64,000 nt of DNA from Macrotrachela quadricornifera (GCA_022393335.1 JAJEKB010020892.1:1028575-1092574), one strand, 5' to 3'; numbered from the stretch's first letter, positions 35,706 to 47,913 are shown. A program made the numbers and translations. The notes: generated from the letters alone by a model not told the origin.

Positions 35706-37500
35706 CAGGTTGATTGAAAAGTAACTAGCTATTTTAAATTCTTTATTACTCTCATACAACAAGAGATATCGTCCTGCTTTTTCACCATTTTGATGCGTGG
35801 ACTATGCCATTTTACTTTAGATGAAATAAGTCGATTGATTATCTGACTATCTAAGTTGGAACACAAAGTTGGTTTAGAAAATATATGAAAACGATTCATC
35901 TTTTAAACAGTTTATTATTCGTATAGGAAAACAGATACAATAACAACTTTTTTTTACTACTTTGAAGTGTATCTAGTTTCGTAATATGCAATGGCTCAAA
36001 ATTCCACATAGCCTCCTTTGTTGTCGATATATTTCTGTAATCGAACTTGAACGTTGTTCGTTGAATTCTTGTGGAACGTTGTTGAGGACAGTATGAATTC
36101 GCTCTTTCAATACTGTTAAAGTTTTTGGATTGGTTTTATACACTTCTTCCTTTACCCAACCCCAAAGGAAGAAGTCACACGGAATGAGATCGGGACTTCT
36201 TGGAAGCCATGATATTGAGTCTCTTTGACCTATCCATTTTAAAGGAAAATTATTGTCAAGCCAATTCCGAACTGTGCGAACATAAATATTAGGTCATCAA
36301 TGTTGTTCCATTGACTAACTACAGGCTACACAAAGTTTTGTAACATCTCCAGATGGCGCTCACCATCTATGGTGTCATATAACACATATGGACCAATAAA
36401 TTTGGTAGAGGTAAAACCACACCACACCACGATTTTCGGTTGTGATTGCATCTTTTCAATCGTCGTACTCAATAATGACAGTTGTGCCAATTAACAAACC
36501 CTCCGACATGGAAAATAGCCTCATCGGACCACAAAATGTTGTCAAACAGTTCGGGTCAGTCGTCTTCCCGGCCGAGCATAATTTCACTGAAAACCATACG
36601 AATATCACCGTATTCTGGAAAAATCTGTTGTACTAAGTGAGGTTTCCATGCACGATAATTCAGTTCTTTTTTCAGAACAGAGTGAATTGTGTAGTATGTC
36701 AAACCACTGTCTACGAGAGGTTGAAGGTCTTCCAGACCGTTCCATGTCGCATACAGAACCAGTTGTCATCAATTTCTGATGACAGTCTTTGATAGTCTTT
36801 GCATCGAGTGTCACATGTCGGTCCCGTTGTCTCCTCCATCATCTTTGTACTTCAATCATCGACTGCCACATCTCATATCGAGTAGCAATTAATGTTCGAT
36901 CTTGAGTAGTTAGTCGTTTGGTCATGTTAATTTCTTTGTAGCAAGGTAGTATTACACGTCAAATTAGCGAAGAAATTATTTTGATATCTGTTGTCATGTA
37001 TAATCAATAAATTGTTTGTGTTAGGGTTTGTTTTTCTTTCTCTGTGTATATGTACGTGTGAAGTCATTTTCTTTTCCTTCTCTTTCTCCGTCCATCGGCG
37101 ACAGTTATTGATATTCTAAAATTATTTTCTTCTTTTTATCCTATTCTACATATTACTTTTAACTTTCAAATATTGCGTAGTTATAAAAGAGATACATGAT
37201 ATCACTTTCTTTGCATTACAATCTTGCCAGATAGCGAAAAAAATACCACTCTCCTTATCATTCTAGCTAGTACTACAGAGAAACTTCGGTAACAGATTTA
37301 AAATAAAAACTCATTTTCATGTATTCTCTAAACCAACTTCGTGCTCCATCTTAGACAGTCAGATAATCGATCGACTTATTTCATCTAGAATAAAATGGTA
37401 TGGTCCATGCTTCAAGATGGTGAAGAAATCAGGATGATATCTTTTGTTGCATGAGAGTAATAATGAACTTAAAATAGGGAGTTACTTTCCAATCATCCTG
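35706..37500 (-). mobile_element. Second mariner-like element (DD41D/rosa-like), about 200-bp TIRs, TA flanks
   Basis: Begins CAGG at 35706 after TA (35704-35705) and ends CCTG at 37500 before TA (37501-37502). Long terminal inverted repeats, about 35706-35910 and 37295-37500, share GATGAAATAAGTCGAT, TTACTCTCAT-CAACAA and AGTTGGTTTAGA. TIR identity is about 85 percent by eye, lower than in the 17-kb mariner, consistent with an older insertion. It encloses a degenerate transposase on the minus strand and lies about 520 bp downstream of the F-box pair. Confidence 0.88.
35960..36925 (-). pseudogene. Degenerate mariner-family transposase (DD41D-like)
   Basis: Starts at ATG 36925 (MTKRLTTQDRTLIATRYE, a helix-turn-helix-like N-terminus) and continues with VCDMERSGRPST (GRPS linker). 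The core includes ILWSDEAIFHVGGFVN (first Asp), the family motif YDTIDGERHLEMLQNFV and, after frame changes, WLDNNFPLKWIGQR followed by PRSPDLIPCDFFLWGWVK (third Asp). The second-Asp motif (QQDGAPPHW in relatives) is scrambled at about 36290-36305, and stops occur at about 36839 and several later points. The set YDTIDGERHLEMLQ plus PRSPDLTPLDFFLWG identifies the rosa/DD41D lineage from known members. Inactive. Confidence 0.85.
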
Positions 37501-37502
37501 TA

Positions 37503-39150
37503 CTAACAATAAATGATTTTTTTCTACAATTTCACGAACTATATAAAGTGCACTGAATAAAACAAAAATTAAAAAAAATTTCTTTGTATTGGACTCTATT
37601 TAAAACTCATGATAATGTTCAATATTAATTTATGCTCGTGTTCGTAAATGAAAAGCTATAAATTATTCGATAATAACAGTAAGTTTGTTTCACATAGTCA
37701 GTATGTCAATAACCACATCACTGCAATGATACTGTCATTTTTATCTTCTCTTCATTTTTTCTTATTCTCTTTCTTTTTGTAATGACCTTTATTCTCTCTC
37801 TGATATATAAAACCCGTGTTCTGTTTCGCATAAACACAATTGTAGATGTAAAGTATCTGAATAAACTTTATTATAAAGAATACTGGTAATATTACTGTTA
37901 TATGTTGCCATTACTATTAAATAGGTATTTCGGTCCGGTTTTGTTATAGGAGATAGCAGTGCGTGAATAAATAAGTTTATGTAATGATCATTGTATCATT
38001 ATCCTACCTTCTTTTACACTTGTGTATTAACAACAGTGGTCTTTTTGTTCCATTCGCCTTTCTTCAGAGTTCTTTTTTCTTCTACTTCTCAGAAATGTGT
38101 ACTCACACTTTAGAAAAAGTCTATATATCCTTCCACCTTCTGTAAAATTTATTTCACGTCTCTTCATATTTTTTCTCTTTTCTTTTCTTCGTCTCACTCC
38201 TATCGTTTCTTCTTTTTTTTTGTTCTTTCAATTCTCCATTGATATATAATCTGTAAACCAAGAGAATAGTAAAACTATGACGTGCGTATTATATTAGTAA
38301 TTGTATGTTATCATACTCATTGCAGGAGTGATTTCAAATTGAAATAAGCTCCAGAGAACTATAAATATTAGATTTCTTACATAATTCCATAAACAGAAGG
38401 ACATTATCAAAGGGAAATCATGTATAGACATATCACAATACCAATATGAAATGGTATTGGTATTATTTGAGAGTGTACATCTCAGACTTTTCCCTGCTCT
38501 AATATGATTACACAAAAATATTATTAGGATCATATGAATGAGAATCTTGGATAGCTCTATGATTGTCTCGAACAACAAAATGTTTTGTTCTTACAATCGT
38601 GAAGAAAATCCTGTTGAAATCTTATTAGTTCAGAGTCTTACTTATCAGCCAATCAGATTCCAGTAGTTGATTTTGCTTTTATAATACGGAAAAACTATAT
38701 TATGATTTGGAGAACAAATCTGCTAGGATTTGATGGAATCATAAAGAAAGACTATCACCTAAGCATTTTTTACTAATGGCATTTTCTTTTATTATTCGAA
38801 CATAACGTAATGTTGCTCATACCAATCATGAAGTTATTGATGATTCTCTTCTTCCATATGACTCTAACAATGTCTTATTGCATTCCTAAATAATACTGAC
38901 ATCCTAACACAGTACTCGTATTGTTATATTTCTAATCACATAAAATCGTGAAATCTGTTTATTCCGTCTTAGAGATTGACCTGAGAATTTTATGAATTAA
39001 TTATATGTTATTAGAAATAGAAAGTATGTAGTGAAAATTGATTTACTCTTTGTTTATCATTATCATTAGTATTTGGTAGTATTAGAAGAAAAAAACTAAC
39101 AAATTAATTAGAGACTCTATCGCACATGACATTGTAAATATTTTTAATTA
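37503..39150. other. Intergenic, no gene seen
   Basis: AT-rich, with pyrimidine-rich runs (TTCTTTTTCT types at 38040-38240). No exon, RNA or inverted repeat supported. Confidence 0.45.
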
Positions 39151-40005
39151 TAGGACTACAAAATGGTATAATTTTGATTTTGATTTTGATTCATTCTTTC
39201 TGCTGAAAGAACACATGAAGTATTTAAAAACCCTATGTCAACTATTATAAATTATCAAAAATGTTCAAATACGTCTTGTTTCCATGTCAGAACTTTTGTA
39301 GCAACTATATCGCAGTTGCGCGTAATGGCGACGCAGTCATCGTAGTTCGTACTGACGCGTGGGGGTATGAAAGGAGGTGTCGCAAGGACTCTAGCTCATT
39401 TGTACATTTTACAGTGAGGACGACACTTCATTTATTTTTCTAAAGAATAAAGGTAAGTGCCAGGGTGTACTGAATGATCAATACAAATATCTAATCATTA
39501 CATGACTAATTATTAATTAATTAATTGTTACTTCTTATTGAGTGGGAGTTTAAGTAATTATTACATAATTATTAGTGAGATGTTCATTGATTTAGTAAAT
39601 ACATGATACAAAAATTAATAATTAGTCAGTTAATCAATTATTAATTAGTTACTGACTCATGATTCATTGCTGGTTATCACTGAAAGTCAATGAGTCACTT
39701 CTACTAATGACTGATTAATAATGATAATATATGATGATCAATAAGTATAGAACATGTTGAGATTGACTGGGCGTAATATCTTACAAGTGCGATCTTTTTT
39801 CTCAACTACGTGCAACTGCGTCGCAATTTTTCGCAAATACGCGTAACTGCAATTTTGTTCACAATTACCCGTAACCGCGTCGTAATTTTTCGCAATCACG
39901 AGTCATAGTGCGATCGTAGTTTAACCGTAATTGAATACATACATTTCCTCTCAGTAGAAAGAATGAACCAAAAGAAATTGTATCATTTTGCGCAAATATT
40001 AAATC
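39150..40005. mobile_element. Inverted-repeat element D with CGCGTAACTGCG sub-repeats
   Basis: Ends are inverted: 39160-39205 (AAAATGGTATAATTTTGATT, TTCATTCTTTCTGCTGA) against 39950-40000 (TCAGTAGAAAGAATGAA, then TTGTATCATTTTGCG). Inside, CG-rich repeats stand out from AT-rich flanks: two direct copies of a block with AACTGCGTCGCAATTTTTCGCA and its variant lie about 55 bp apart (39810-39900), with inverted relatives at 39300-39350. The middle is built of TTAATTAATTA palindromes. Non-coding. Boundaries approximate. Confidence 0.6.
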
Positions 40006-40356
40006 TTTCATAATGTAGTACTTGTTTTCAGTTTCTGATTAAATCAATAGTTATACTCATTTGTTTTTTATTTGATTACAGTTTATTCGTTTTTCAAATG
40101 ATTAATTAATACGACTTAATTAGATCAAAAATTTCTTAGAAATAAGATAAAATTTACTATTACATATTTCTATTGATAAAAAAAATATGATATATATTTC
40201 CGATAGAATCATCTGAACACAATTTATAGAGAAATTTGAATCGTTTCTAATAAATCACATCTGTGCACATGCCATCTGATTGATTTGAAGGCCGATAAAA
40301 CGACAAACGATTAATTTTCTCCTACAGAATTAACACGTAGTACAACGTCTGAAATA

Positions 40357-41355
40357 ATGGAACAATTGACATCATATGTGGCATCATTAACATCACAAGT
40401 AAAGCCATTGACTCCAGTTGATTATATTCTTGGCAGTTATGACATGCGAAACTTGTCGAAATTTTATGCACCATCAGGAAATGCGGAAAAAGCTGCATCT
40501 ACTTTGTTAAAACTTGAAAAGGGCTCATCGATTATAATTCTTGCCGGATTCTGTGTGACACAAAAACTTGTAGATGGTAAAAATGTGCCAGTACCAGAAA
40601 CAGATGGTCCTCCTGGTACAGTTCTTGCAGGTGAAGCTCTTCGCCAACTTTCCTATTGTGTGTCATATGTTGCTGATCCTATTACATGTAACATTATCCG
40701 TGCTTGTTTGAAATCAATTAAAGCCAATGACAATTGTGTTCACGAATTTTATTCACGTCATGATGAAAAAGAACAGATTACAGAAGCACATAGACTCATT
40801 AATCTACTTAAACCCAAGGCAATGCTTGCTGGAGAACTCTGCAGTCGAAATTGGAAGGATGGAGTACGTCGCAATATGCGAGGCAAAAATATTGACGATT
40901 GGAATCCTCCAGTTGATGAAATGCTTGTTCAATTTAAAGATAAAGGTATAATTATTGCTATTGGTGATGGTGGTAATGAAGCTGGTATGGCCAATCTAAA
41001 AGATAATATTCCACTTGCATTAGATGGTGAAACTATTATGGCGAGTGGTGTATACTCAGATATTCCTATTACATCATGGAATTCTAATCTTGGCTTACAA
41101 GCAGTTGCATCTGTTGCTGCTGCAATCGAAGGAAAATTTGAATTGATTCCAACGGGAGATCAAGTTATCAAAACAATCGAAGCTGCTTTAAATGCAGGTG
41201 CAGTTGAAGGGATCACGCTTGGACAGCAAGAAAATTCTTTAAATGGAATTTATGCAACACGTGGTGTCGATGGTTTTGTTCCTTCTGTTCATGCAGCTGA
41301 TCAAGAGAAACTGAAAAGTACATTGATTCAAATGAAAATGAAAGGAATGTTATAG
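40357..41355 (+). CDS. DUF4392 / D-glutamate cyclase-like protein
   Basis: Single-exon, 332 residues. The family marks ETDGPPGT (81-88) and IGDGGNEAGMANL (202-214) are clear; the second is the GDGGNE-x-GMG motif of DUF4392, with the last Gly replaced by Ala. In mammals the domain sits at the C-terminus of the mitochondrial protein DGLUCY, which converts D-glutamate to 5-oxo-D-proline. Here it stands alone, as in bacteria and fungi, so a free-standing cyclase is inferred; no targeting signal is obvious. The start is the first Met, 30 bp after a CTCCTACAG acceptor-like site that may be a 5'-UTR intron or trans-splice site. AATAAA occurs about 50 bp after the stop. Intronless, but codon choice and AT content look like the neighbours, so any transfer is old. 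Confidence 0.85.
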   Translation: MEQLTSYVASLTSQVKPLTPVDYILGSYDMRNLSKFYAPSGNAEKAASTLLKLEKGSSIIILAGFCVTQKLVDGKNVPVPETDGPPGTVLAGEALRQLSYCVSYVADPITCNIIRACLKSIKANDNCVHEFYSRHDEKEQITEAHRLINLLKPKAMLAGELCSRNWKDGVRRNMRGKNIDDWNPPVDEMLVQFKDKGIIIAIGDGGNEAGMANLKDNIPLALDGETIMASGVYSDIPITSWNSNLGLQAVASVAAAIEGKFELIPTGDQVIKTIEAALNAGAVEGITLGQQENSLNGIYATRGVDGFVPSVHAADQEKLKSTLIQMKMKGML

Positions 41356-41356
41356 A

Positions 41357-41590
41357 CTAAATATTGACCAGATTTGAAACTGAGACTACATTTATGTGTA
41401 CTCTATTAATAAAAAGGAATTTTAAACTATTTTCAGCGCAAAGTATTGTATGTGAGAGAACATCGTTAATTGGAATAGATTGATCAGTAGTTTTACACAT
41501 ACAATCACTTAATGAATCTATTATATAGAGATCCTCAGATGCGTAATCAAAATCAGCACCACATGTGCAATCAGAGATCGTAAAAGACTA
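41357..41590 (-). CDS. Possible 3' exon of an unrecognised Cys-containing gene
   Basis: After a TTTAACTAG acceptor a minus-strand frame of about 75 codons reads SDCTCGADFDYASEDLYIID and later LSDCMCKTTDQS and HTILCAENSLKFLF, ending at TAG 41359-41357. Composition is protein-like and acidic with C-x-C pairs. It lies tail-to-tail with the DUF4392 gene and overlaps its presumed 3' UTR. Another candidate terminal exon on the same strand (42443-42360, LLYSTEEDGKNLENETT) lies upstream after a TTTTTCAG, but its own stop means the two cannot be simply joined. No family recognised; could be chance. Confidence 0.3.
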
Positions 41591-43245
41591 GTTAAATATA
41601 TTTAACATTTTAGAATATTATCATTTTGCTTGAATTGATCTTTCGTTCTTCAGTTCTCTGTTCTGATGGAAACTATTGAGAGAAAGTTACTTTTCCTTCT
41701 TGAAGCCAATTAAGAGGCATAACGTAGCATTCATTGGCATTTTCTTAGAGTTTTTCTGCCGTAAGTCACCAATGGCTTGCATCGGGTCGAATGTGTGAAG
41801 ATCATGTTTCTTCTAGTTTTCGTGAACTGAAACGAAACTGTCACAATTTTAATGTCGATATGTAGAGTAAAAATTGTTATAGATTCAAAAACTTCCCCGT
41901 ACCTCTTTCAAAAAGCTGATGTCTCAAGGATTGAAAATGATGTCTTTCTCCCTTGTTGTCCTGTTTGTGAGGTTCTCGTTTTGGTATGTAGACATTGGCT
42001 TTAACCTCCGAAACGTTCGTAGACTATATGATTTCCTAAAGGATCCCTATCTGGTGAGAAATAGAGAAATCTCACAATAAAAGCCTTGCCATACCTTGAG
42101 AATATAATACATCAGATGATAATAAGAAATAACAATATAAACAAAAACATAATAAGAACAATGTAGTAATGATAATTGCAAAGATTATATATATAGATAA
42201 AACAAAAAAAAAAATCTAACGACGCAACAAAGAGAATATGATTATGAAACAAACGAAAGATCATCATATTCTCATGATAATCAATAATATAATACATATA
42301 TACGTTGGACACAAGTTTGCATCGTAAAGTGATATCCAATGACGTTAACGTTACTGAGCTTAACTATTATTATAAGTATTAAAAATACGTTGGGTTGTTT
42401 CATTCTCTAGATTCTTCCCATCTTCTTCAGTCGAATACAAAAGCTGAAAAATGGAAAGTATCCTAAAAATGTATGTCTTTTTTCAATAAAGCTTAGATTT
42501 TAAGATAACACGAGTCGAAAATAATATTTCACTTAACTATTCAACTTTTAATTAATAATTGAATCTGCGGCAAGCATATCGCATTGTGAAAAATAGGGCA
42601 ACCTTATAGATTTTCTACTATTTTTTTGAATGAAGGTTCTTTTCTAGATTTTGGTCATCTAATGAAATAGGATGAAAAAGATTTCGATAGTATAATATTG
42701 AAGATCAAGCTTGTTTGGCTACAGACAAAAGCTGAGCTATCACTGAAGGCTGAGATGAAATTTCAAACTCAAGATACCAAGGTTTTTTGGTTACATACAA
42801 ACTAACTTTAACTAGATTCTATCCCATTAAATAGTGACAATCAAAAAAATAACTTTCATCGAACCAGGTGATCTTAAGCAATGTTTGAGTTAATTTGAGC
42901 CAAATCAAACCGAGAAAAAGTGAACCGTTTCAAGCCTCATTTTTATATCCTTGGTCGATAAAAACAAATTGATCAAGTTGACTAATACTGAATATTATGA
43001 GTTATATGCGTCATATCGTTCGAAATTTCATTTCTCGCTCTCATTTTTTTTAATGAAAATTGTATTTTTTCGTAGAATAGAATAAAGCGTAGTTGAAAGC
43101 ATATGGGCAATATCAAGTTTCTATCGATGAAAAATTAATAATATCCATTTTATTGTCGTCGAAGAATGGAGCTTAAAGCACCAGATGTGTAATAGAAATA
43201 AATACAAAGGTATGATCATATTTGTGCCTTATTTTCGCACATACT
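41591..43245. other. Intergenic / possible introns of a minus-strand gene
   Basis: Fragments with weak coding character on the minus strand (for example FDPMQAIGDLRQKNSKKMPM at about 41685-41790, broken by stops) but no coherent model. Otherwise AT-rich without repeats. Confidence 0.35.
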
Positions 43246-45011
43246 ATGAGCACAATAACAATCTGTAGTGTTGCATTTATTTTATTCAGGTAATAAAAAT
43301 ATCTTTTTCTCAATTTCTATAATATTCAATAAATACCTTTTTTAGTTTCGCAGGTACGTTTCTTGCTTGGTTTCATATGTTACACTATTTAGTTTCGTTG
43401 TTTGATAGTTTGTGTAAACTCACAAATATGCCGTGGGCTGGCTCCATATGCTCCATGTTCGACCAATAGTGAATGCGGCTGTTTTCATATGACGAGTAAT
43501 GGTGACCGTCCTTTTTGTGGTTTTCTCTGGATAACTTGTTCTCGACTTGTCCCATGTGAAGTTCCAAATAATGTTTGTCAACAACCTGAACATGTTTGTA
43601 TTCGTCATAGTCGATGTCATGATCTTCCCGTTTGTTATCCAATATCGATGATATCTCGAGATGTCTGTCCACCGATGCCAAGTAAGAGAACCAGAAAAAC
43701 AATGACATCAACTAATTCAAAATTCTAATCTTTGTGAAAAACTGTATTGTGGCAAGGAGAATTATCTTTTACACAAAAATTTGAACCCTAAGCAGGGCAA
43801 GTTTTCATTTCGATCTTTGCAGAGTAGCTTGCAGCGCGTCAAATTATGTACAGAAAATTCTAAAATTCATTTCTGCAGACCACAAATTCCTCTTAAATTT
43901 TTGATATCCCGATGTTCTTCTGTGTTCAATACTGTCTCTATGGAAAAGATGACCATTCGTAAAATTTTTTCATACAGTTCATATAGAAGTTGTCTTTCTA
44001 AATGGAAACTGCATTGCTAACTTTTCATAAGCAGACCCAAGCATTTTCATTCTAACGATAAAGGCTTGTTTCGTTTATATAGCACCAGTTTTTGTCCCAA
44101 ACATTGGTGCCAATGACAGATGGGCACAGAATGCGGTTACTGTTGCTGGAAATACAGGACGTGGCGGTAATGGATTTAGTCAACTGTTTCACCCATACGG
44201 ATTGTCTGTAGATGATGATTTGACTATCTATGTCGCTGACTTTTCGAATCACCGTATTATGGCATGGAAGCCGGATGCGACAAGTGGACAAGTAGTAGCT
44301 GGTGGAAATGGACAAGGACGTAAGTTGAATCAGTTGGATTATCCAACTGATGTTGTTGTTGACAAAGAGACAGAAAGTCTTATCATCTGTGACTATTACA
44401 ATCGACGAGTTGTACGATGGCCTCTTCATAATGGCACAAGTGGAGAAACAATAATTTCCAATATCGACTGCTATGGATTAGCAATAGATGAGCAAGGATA
44501 TATCTATGTCTCTGACATAGAGAAGAGTGAAGTGAGACGGTGGCGAGTGGGTGAGACTTATGGAGCTGTAGTAGCGGGAAACAATGGGAAAGGTAATCGT
44601 CTTGATCAACTCAATTATCCGACCTACATCTTTATCGATCGAGATCACTCCGTGTATGTCTCGGACTTGTCTAATCGTCGTGTCATGAAATGGGCAGATG
44701 GGGCCAAACAGGGTATTGTCGTAGCCGGTGGTCAAGGCAATGGAAAGAATCTGACACAAGTAGCACCTTATGGAGTCGTTGTCGATCAGTTAGGCACTGT
44801 TTATGTATCAGATTTTTATAATAATCGAATTATGCGTTGGCCTAAAGAAGCCATCCAAGGAAGTGTCATCGTCGGTGAAAATGGCCATGGTACACAACCG
44901 AATCAGTTCAATGGTCCCTATGGTTTGTCAATCGATCGACAGGGTAATCTCTATGTTGCTGATAACAACAATAATCGAATACAACGATTCAATATCGAAC
45001 GTAGTTCGTAG
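43246..45011 (+). CDS. Secreted Cys-rich plus NHL-repeat beta-propeller protein
   Basis: Model: exon 43246-43289, an 8-nt microexon 43346-43353, exon 43409-43681 and exon 44083-45011; introns 56, 55 and 401 bp; 417 residues. The joined N-terminus gives a hydrophobic signal peptide (MSTITICSVAFILFSFAVCV), followed by a Cys-rich module of about 85 residues (CRGLAPYAPCSTNSECGCF, many Cys). The C-terminal 300 residues contain six NHL-type repeats, each with a pattern like GNLYVADNNNNRIQRF or GTVYVSDFYNNRIMRWP, forming a predicted beta-propeller. Such proteins are usually extracellular with protein-binding roles; no enzymatic motif is seen. A Thr/Pro linker joins the two parts. The phase fits only if the microexon is included. 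Confidence 0.88.
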
Positions 45012-45640
45012 TTGTTCAGAGTTAATTTTTTTCTTGTTTGTCAAATGGTCGGTTCAATAAAATCATGATGAAATTATACTACAGAAATTCAAAAGAAATT
45101 GTAATTCTTTTTTTACTATGGGCAATGATGAAGAGAAGTAACTGTTCCTCTATTTTAAATAAATATCTTAACCGATGAAATTGGTGTTTTTTATGCTAAT
45201 AGAATTGAATGAATGATCGTCCAGAACATCAGCTTAGCCTTAAACAAATTAATATGATTAAACTCTTATCTGAATACTCTTTCAACCTTAAAGAAACTAT
45301 ATACTTTATGGTAGACAGTCAGCCAGACACGATCGCAAGTTCTATTTTTTAATATTTAAATATTGGAATGAATATGTTAATGATTAGTCTGTTTCATACT
45401 GAAATTCTCCTTCTCGAAACTAAATCGAACTCTGATACATTTATATGCTTCGTTCTGAGAATAAGTTAGACAATTTTTGTGCTTTTATCTTCATTATTGA
45501 CATTATATTCTAAATCAGGCTAAAAGCAACATATTCACCATTAATTAGTAATGTATTTAATATCGCCGATGAAAATGTGAAAAATATCAATTTCTTGTTA
45601 TATGAGTATGCATATGGCCCACCTATGTAATTATAAAACA
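45012..45640. other. 3' flank of NHL gene, no further gene seen
   Basis: An AATAAA lies about 45 bp after the stop (45056). The rest is AT-rich and featureless. Confidence 0.4.
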
Positions 45641-45649
45641 CAAAATTAA

Positions 45650-46865
45650 AGCGATTTCAGGAAAAAACGCGTCCAGACGCTTTTAAAAACGGTTTCACGA
45701 CAGACTCAAACGCACTTTTAATATGAAACACATTGAGACACAGTTAGAAAAAAATGTTCAAATGCGTTTCAAAGCAGTTTTTTATGCAACGCACTGAAAC
45801 GCGATTGTAGAAAAAAAACATTGACAGTATCTCAATGCGTTCAAATGTTTCTCAAATATATTTTTAATCGCAATCGGATTTCCGAGTGTCTTTTTCTACG
45901 TTTATTCCTCGTATATCAGAGTCGATTTCATCCCAAAAACTGATGCTGTACAATAATTAATTACGTGATCAGAATCATCAGTTTACATACATTTTATTCA
46001 TTAAAAATTCACTAGACTTATAATAAACAATGTTCAAATAACGTAATAAAAATTCAATTAAACATACGAAAAGTAATCAATATTTATCTACAGTTCGTAT
46101 GAATAAAATGAGACAATTCTATGTCAAAGGAAACGGCCTGTGAAACGAGCTAACAGGTTGCGATGAAATACGCTGAGAACTAGTGCCTTAATACACCGTT
46201 TTTTAGCTGTTTCCGACGGTCGGAATGATCGACCAGGGATATTGTAATAGTTTTCATCAATCCAATGCATCTTTATCAAACTGATAAATTCTACTATTTA
46301 AATAATATTATTAATACATTTTCATCATATATTTCTGCTAAATAGATTCTATGAATAATTATCTATTGATTTAATTCTTCGATAAACTTATTTATCCTCT
46401 AACTAGTGGAAGAAAAAAATTTGTTTTTATTACGTGTTAAATATGTTAACTTCGAAAGGCATGCATCACATTGAAATAAAGTATTTGATCGGATAAATTA
46501 ATATTCAAATATATATTATTTTTTCTCGCTGTATAGGTGAGTAGTATATATGAATCACGGGTGATCATTGACTCATCTGTTTAAATCTGTTCGTTATCCC
46601 TTTAAGGTAAAATTTAATCGTTTCGGCTGAGTAAACTAAGATCATCGAAGAATATTGATGATGTCGATAAAATTCGAATATATTTTTCATAATTATTAGA
46701 TTTTATATGAAACCCATTGAGACACTACAAATATTTTACCTATGATGTATTTTTTATTGCAAACGCGTTTTCACCCAAATCAAATTACAAATGCATTAGC
46801 ACATGTTTTTCTAAAATAAATCGCATCTAAATACTTCATTTGAGATGCGTTTTCCAGGAAAAAAT
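45650..46865. repeat. AAACGCATTGAGAC-type repeat cluster
   Basis: Blocks containing TATGAAAC-CATTGAGACAC occur at about 45721 and again at about 46706, and variants of AAACGCGTTTCAA, TCTCAATGCGTTC and AAATGCGTTTC in both orientations at 45660-45860 and 46740-46865. Both outer ends contain an AGGAAAAAA run beside a CGC-containing word, in the same orientation. Weaker relatives are at 56970-57170. Likely an old interspersed element; no protein. Exact structure unresolved. Confidence 0.5.
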
Positions 46866-46965
46866 ATTTCCTATTAAATATTTAAATAAATATAATTTCA
46901 TTAAGTTAGAATTTTATTTAGAGAATAAACTAATAGTTAATCAGTCAAGTAAACATAATGTTTAT

Positions 46966-47913
46966 TCATTGTAAAGCGTCAGGCGATATTGCAGGATGAA
47001 TTATTCGTCTTGGTCGATGAAAACATAAAAATATTTTTTTAAATTTATATGAACGTTCAGGTAATGCAACAAGACATACGAAAGGAAGAAGAAATATCAC
47101 ATAATAAGATAAAAATTCTCCATATTCTTGAAAAGATTGACTTATTTCTTTTGATACACAACATAATTGTGCTAATTCAACACTCATTATTGGTATATAA
47201 AGAATAAAATAAAGAATAGATATTGATAATAATTGAATTGCCATTTTTCGATGTTTTCGCCATTGAATATGTCTATGCATTCGACGATTTTGAAGAATAA
47301 TACGAATAAGAAGAGATATACTAAATATAATTATTGTTAATGTTGGAATTAAATTATTAATAATACTATCCAATGTTCCAATTATTTTTGAATTATGAAA
47401 ACAAAGTATACGACCACATAGTTCTTGACTATAATCATATTTATTTTCACATAGTGGAAATAATATTACAATACTATGAAATATAATTATATAGAGTACA
47501 ACTGATATTAATGGAATTATATGAATAAGACGACGTCTTTTTATATTTAATGTATTATTATTATTATTAAATATAAGAATATGTCGTTCAATAGATGCCC
47601 ATGCAACAACTATTGTTGATACTGAATATAATGTTTCATCTATAAATATCCATAATAAACATAATATTGGACTATTTGGCCAAACATATTTCAATCGATA
47701 ATAATTAAGAAATAATGGTATATCAATAAGTTCATATACTATATTATTAAAAAGAAGAGCAATAATAACATAATTATTAATAGCATTACGTTGAGTTCGA
47801 TTAGAAAGTATATGATAAAGTACAAATATTGAACATATAACTGATGGAATTAATCCAATTATAAATAAACTAAATCGAATTTCATCAGATATTAATGAAC
47901 TTGAATATACCAT
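46966..47913 (-). CDS. Rhodopsin-like (class A) G-protein-coupled receptor
   Basis: Single-exon, 315 residues with seven hydrophobic segments: about 15-37, 48-70, 85-110, 130-152, 185-208, 228-250 and 265-288. The end of the third segment reads WASIERHILIF, the counterpart of the DRY box with Glu-Arg-His, as common in invertebrate expanded chemosensory-type receptors. Cys in ILCLLW before helix 3 and CGRILC in the second extracellular loop can form the usual disulphide. The N-terminus is short, and the basic loop after helix 5 (RRMHRHIQWRKHRK) fits G-protein coupling. Ligand unknown. No signal peptide. AT-rich codon use as in neighbours; intronless, as in many rotifer receptor expansions (inference). 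Intact. Confidence 0.85.
   Translation of the reverse strand: MVYSSSLISDEIRFSLFIIGLIPSVICSIFVLYHILSNRTQRNAINNYVIIALLFNNIVYELIDIPLFLNYYRLKYVWPNSPILCLLWIFIDETLYSVSTIVVAWASIERHILIFNNNNNTLNIKRRRLIHIIPLISVVLYIIIFHSIVILFPLCENKYDYSQELCGRILCFHNSKIIGTLDSIINNLIPTLTIIIFSISLLIRIILQNRRMHRHIQWRKHRKMAIQLLSISILYFILYIPIMSVELAQLCCVSKEISQSFQEYGEFLSYYVIFLLPFVCLVALPERSYKFKKIFLCFHRPRRIIHPAISPDALQ

Noticed and set aside
44052..44759. Minus-strand frames opposite the NHL gene
   Set aside because: Shadows of the NHL coding exon; the plus-strand reading has clear repeat structure and splice sites.
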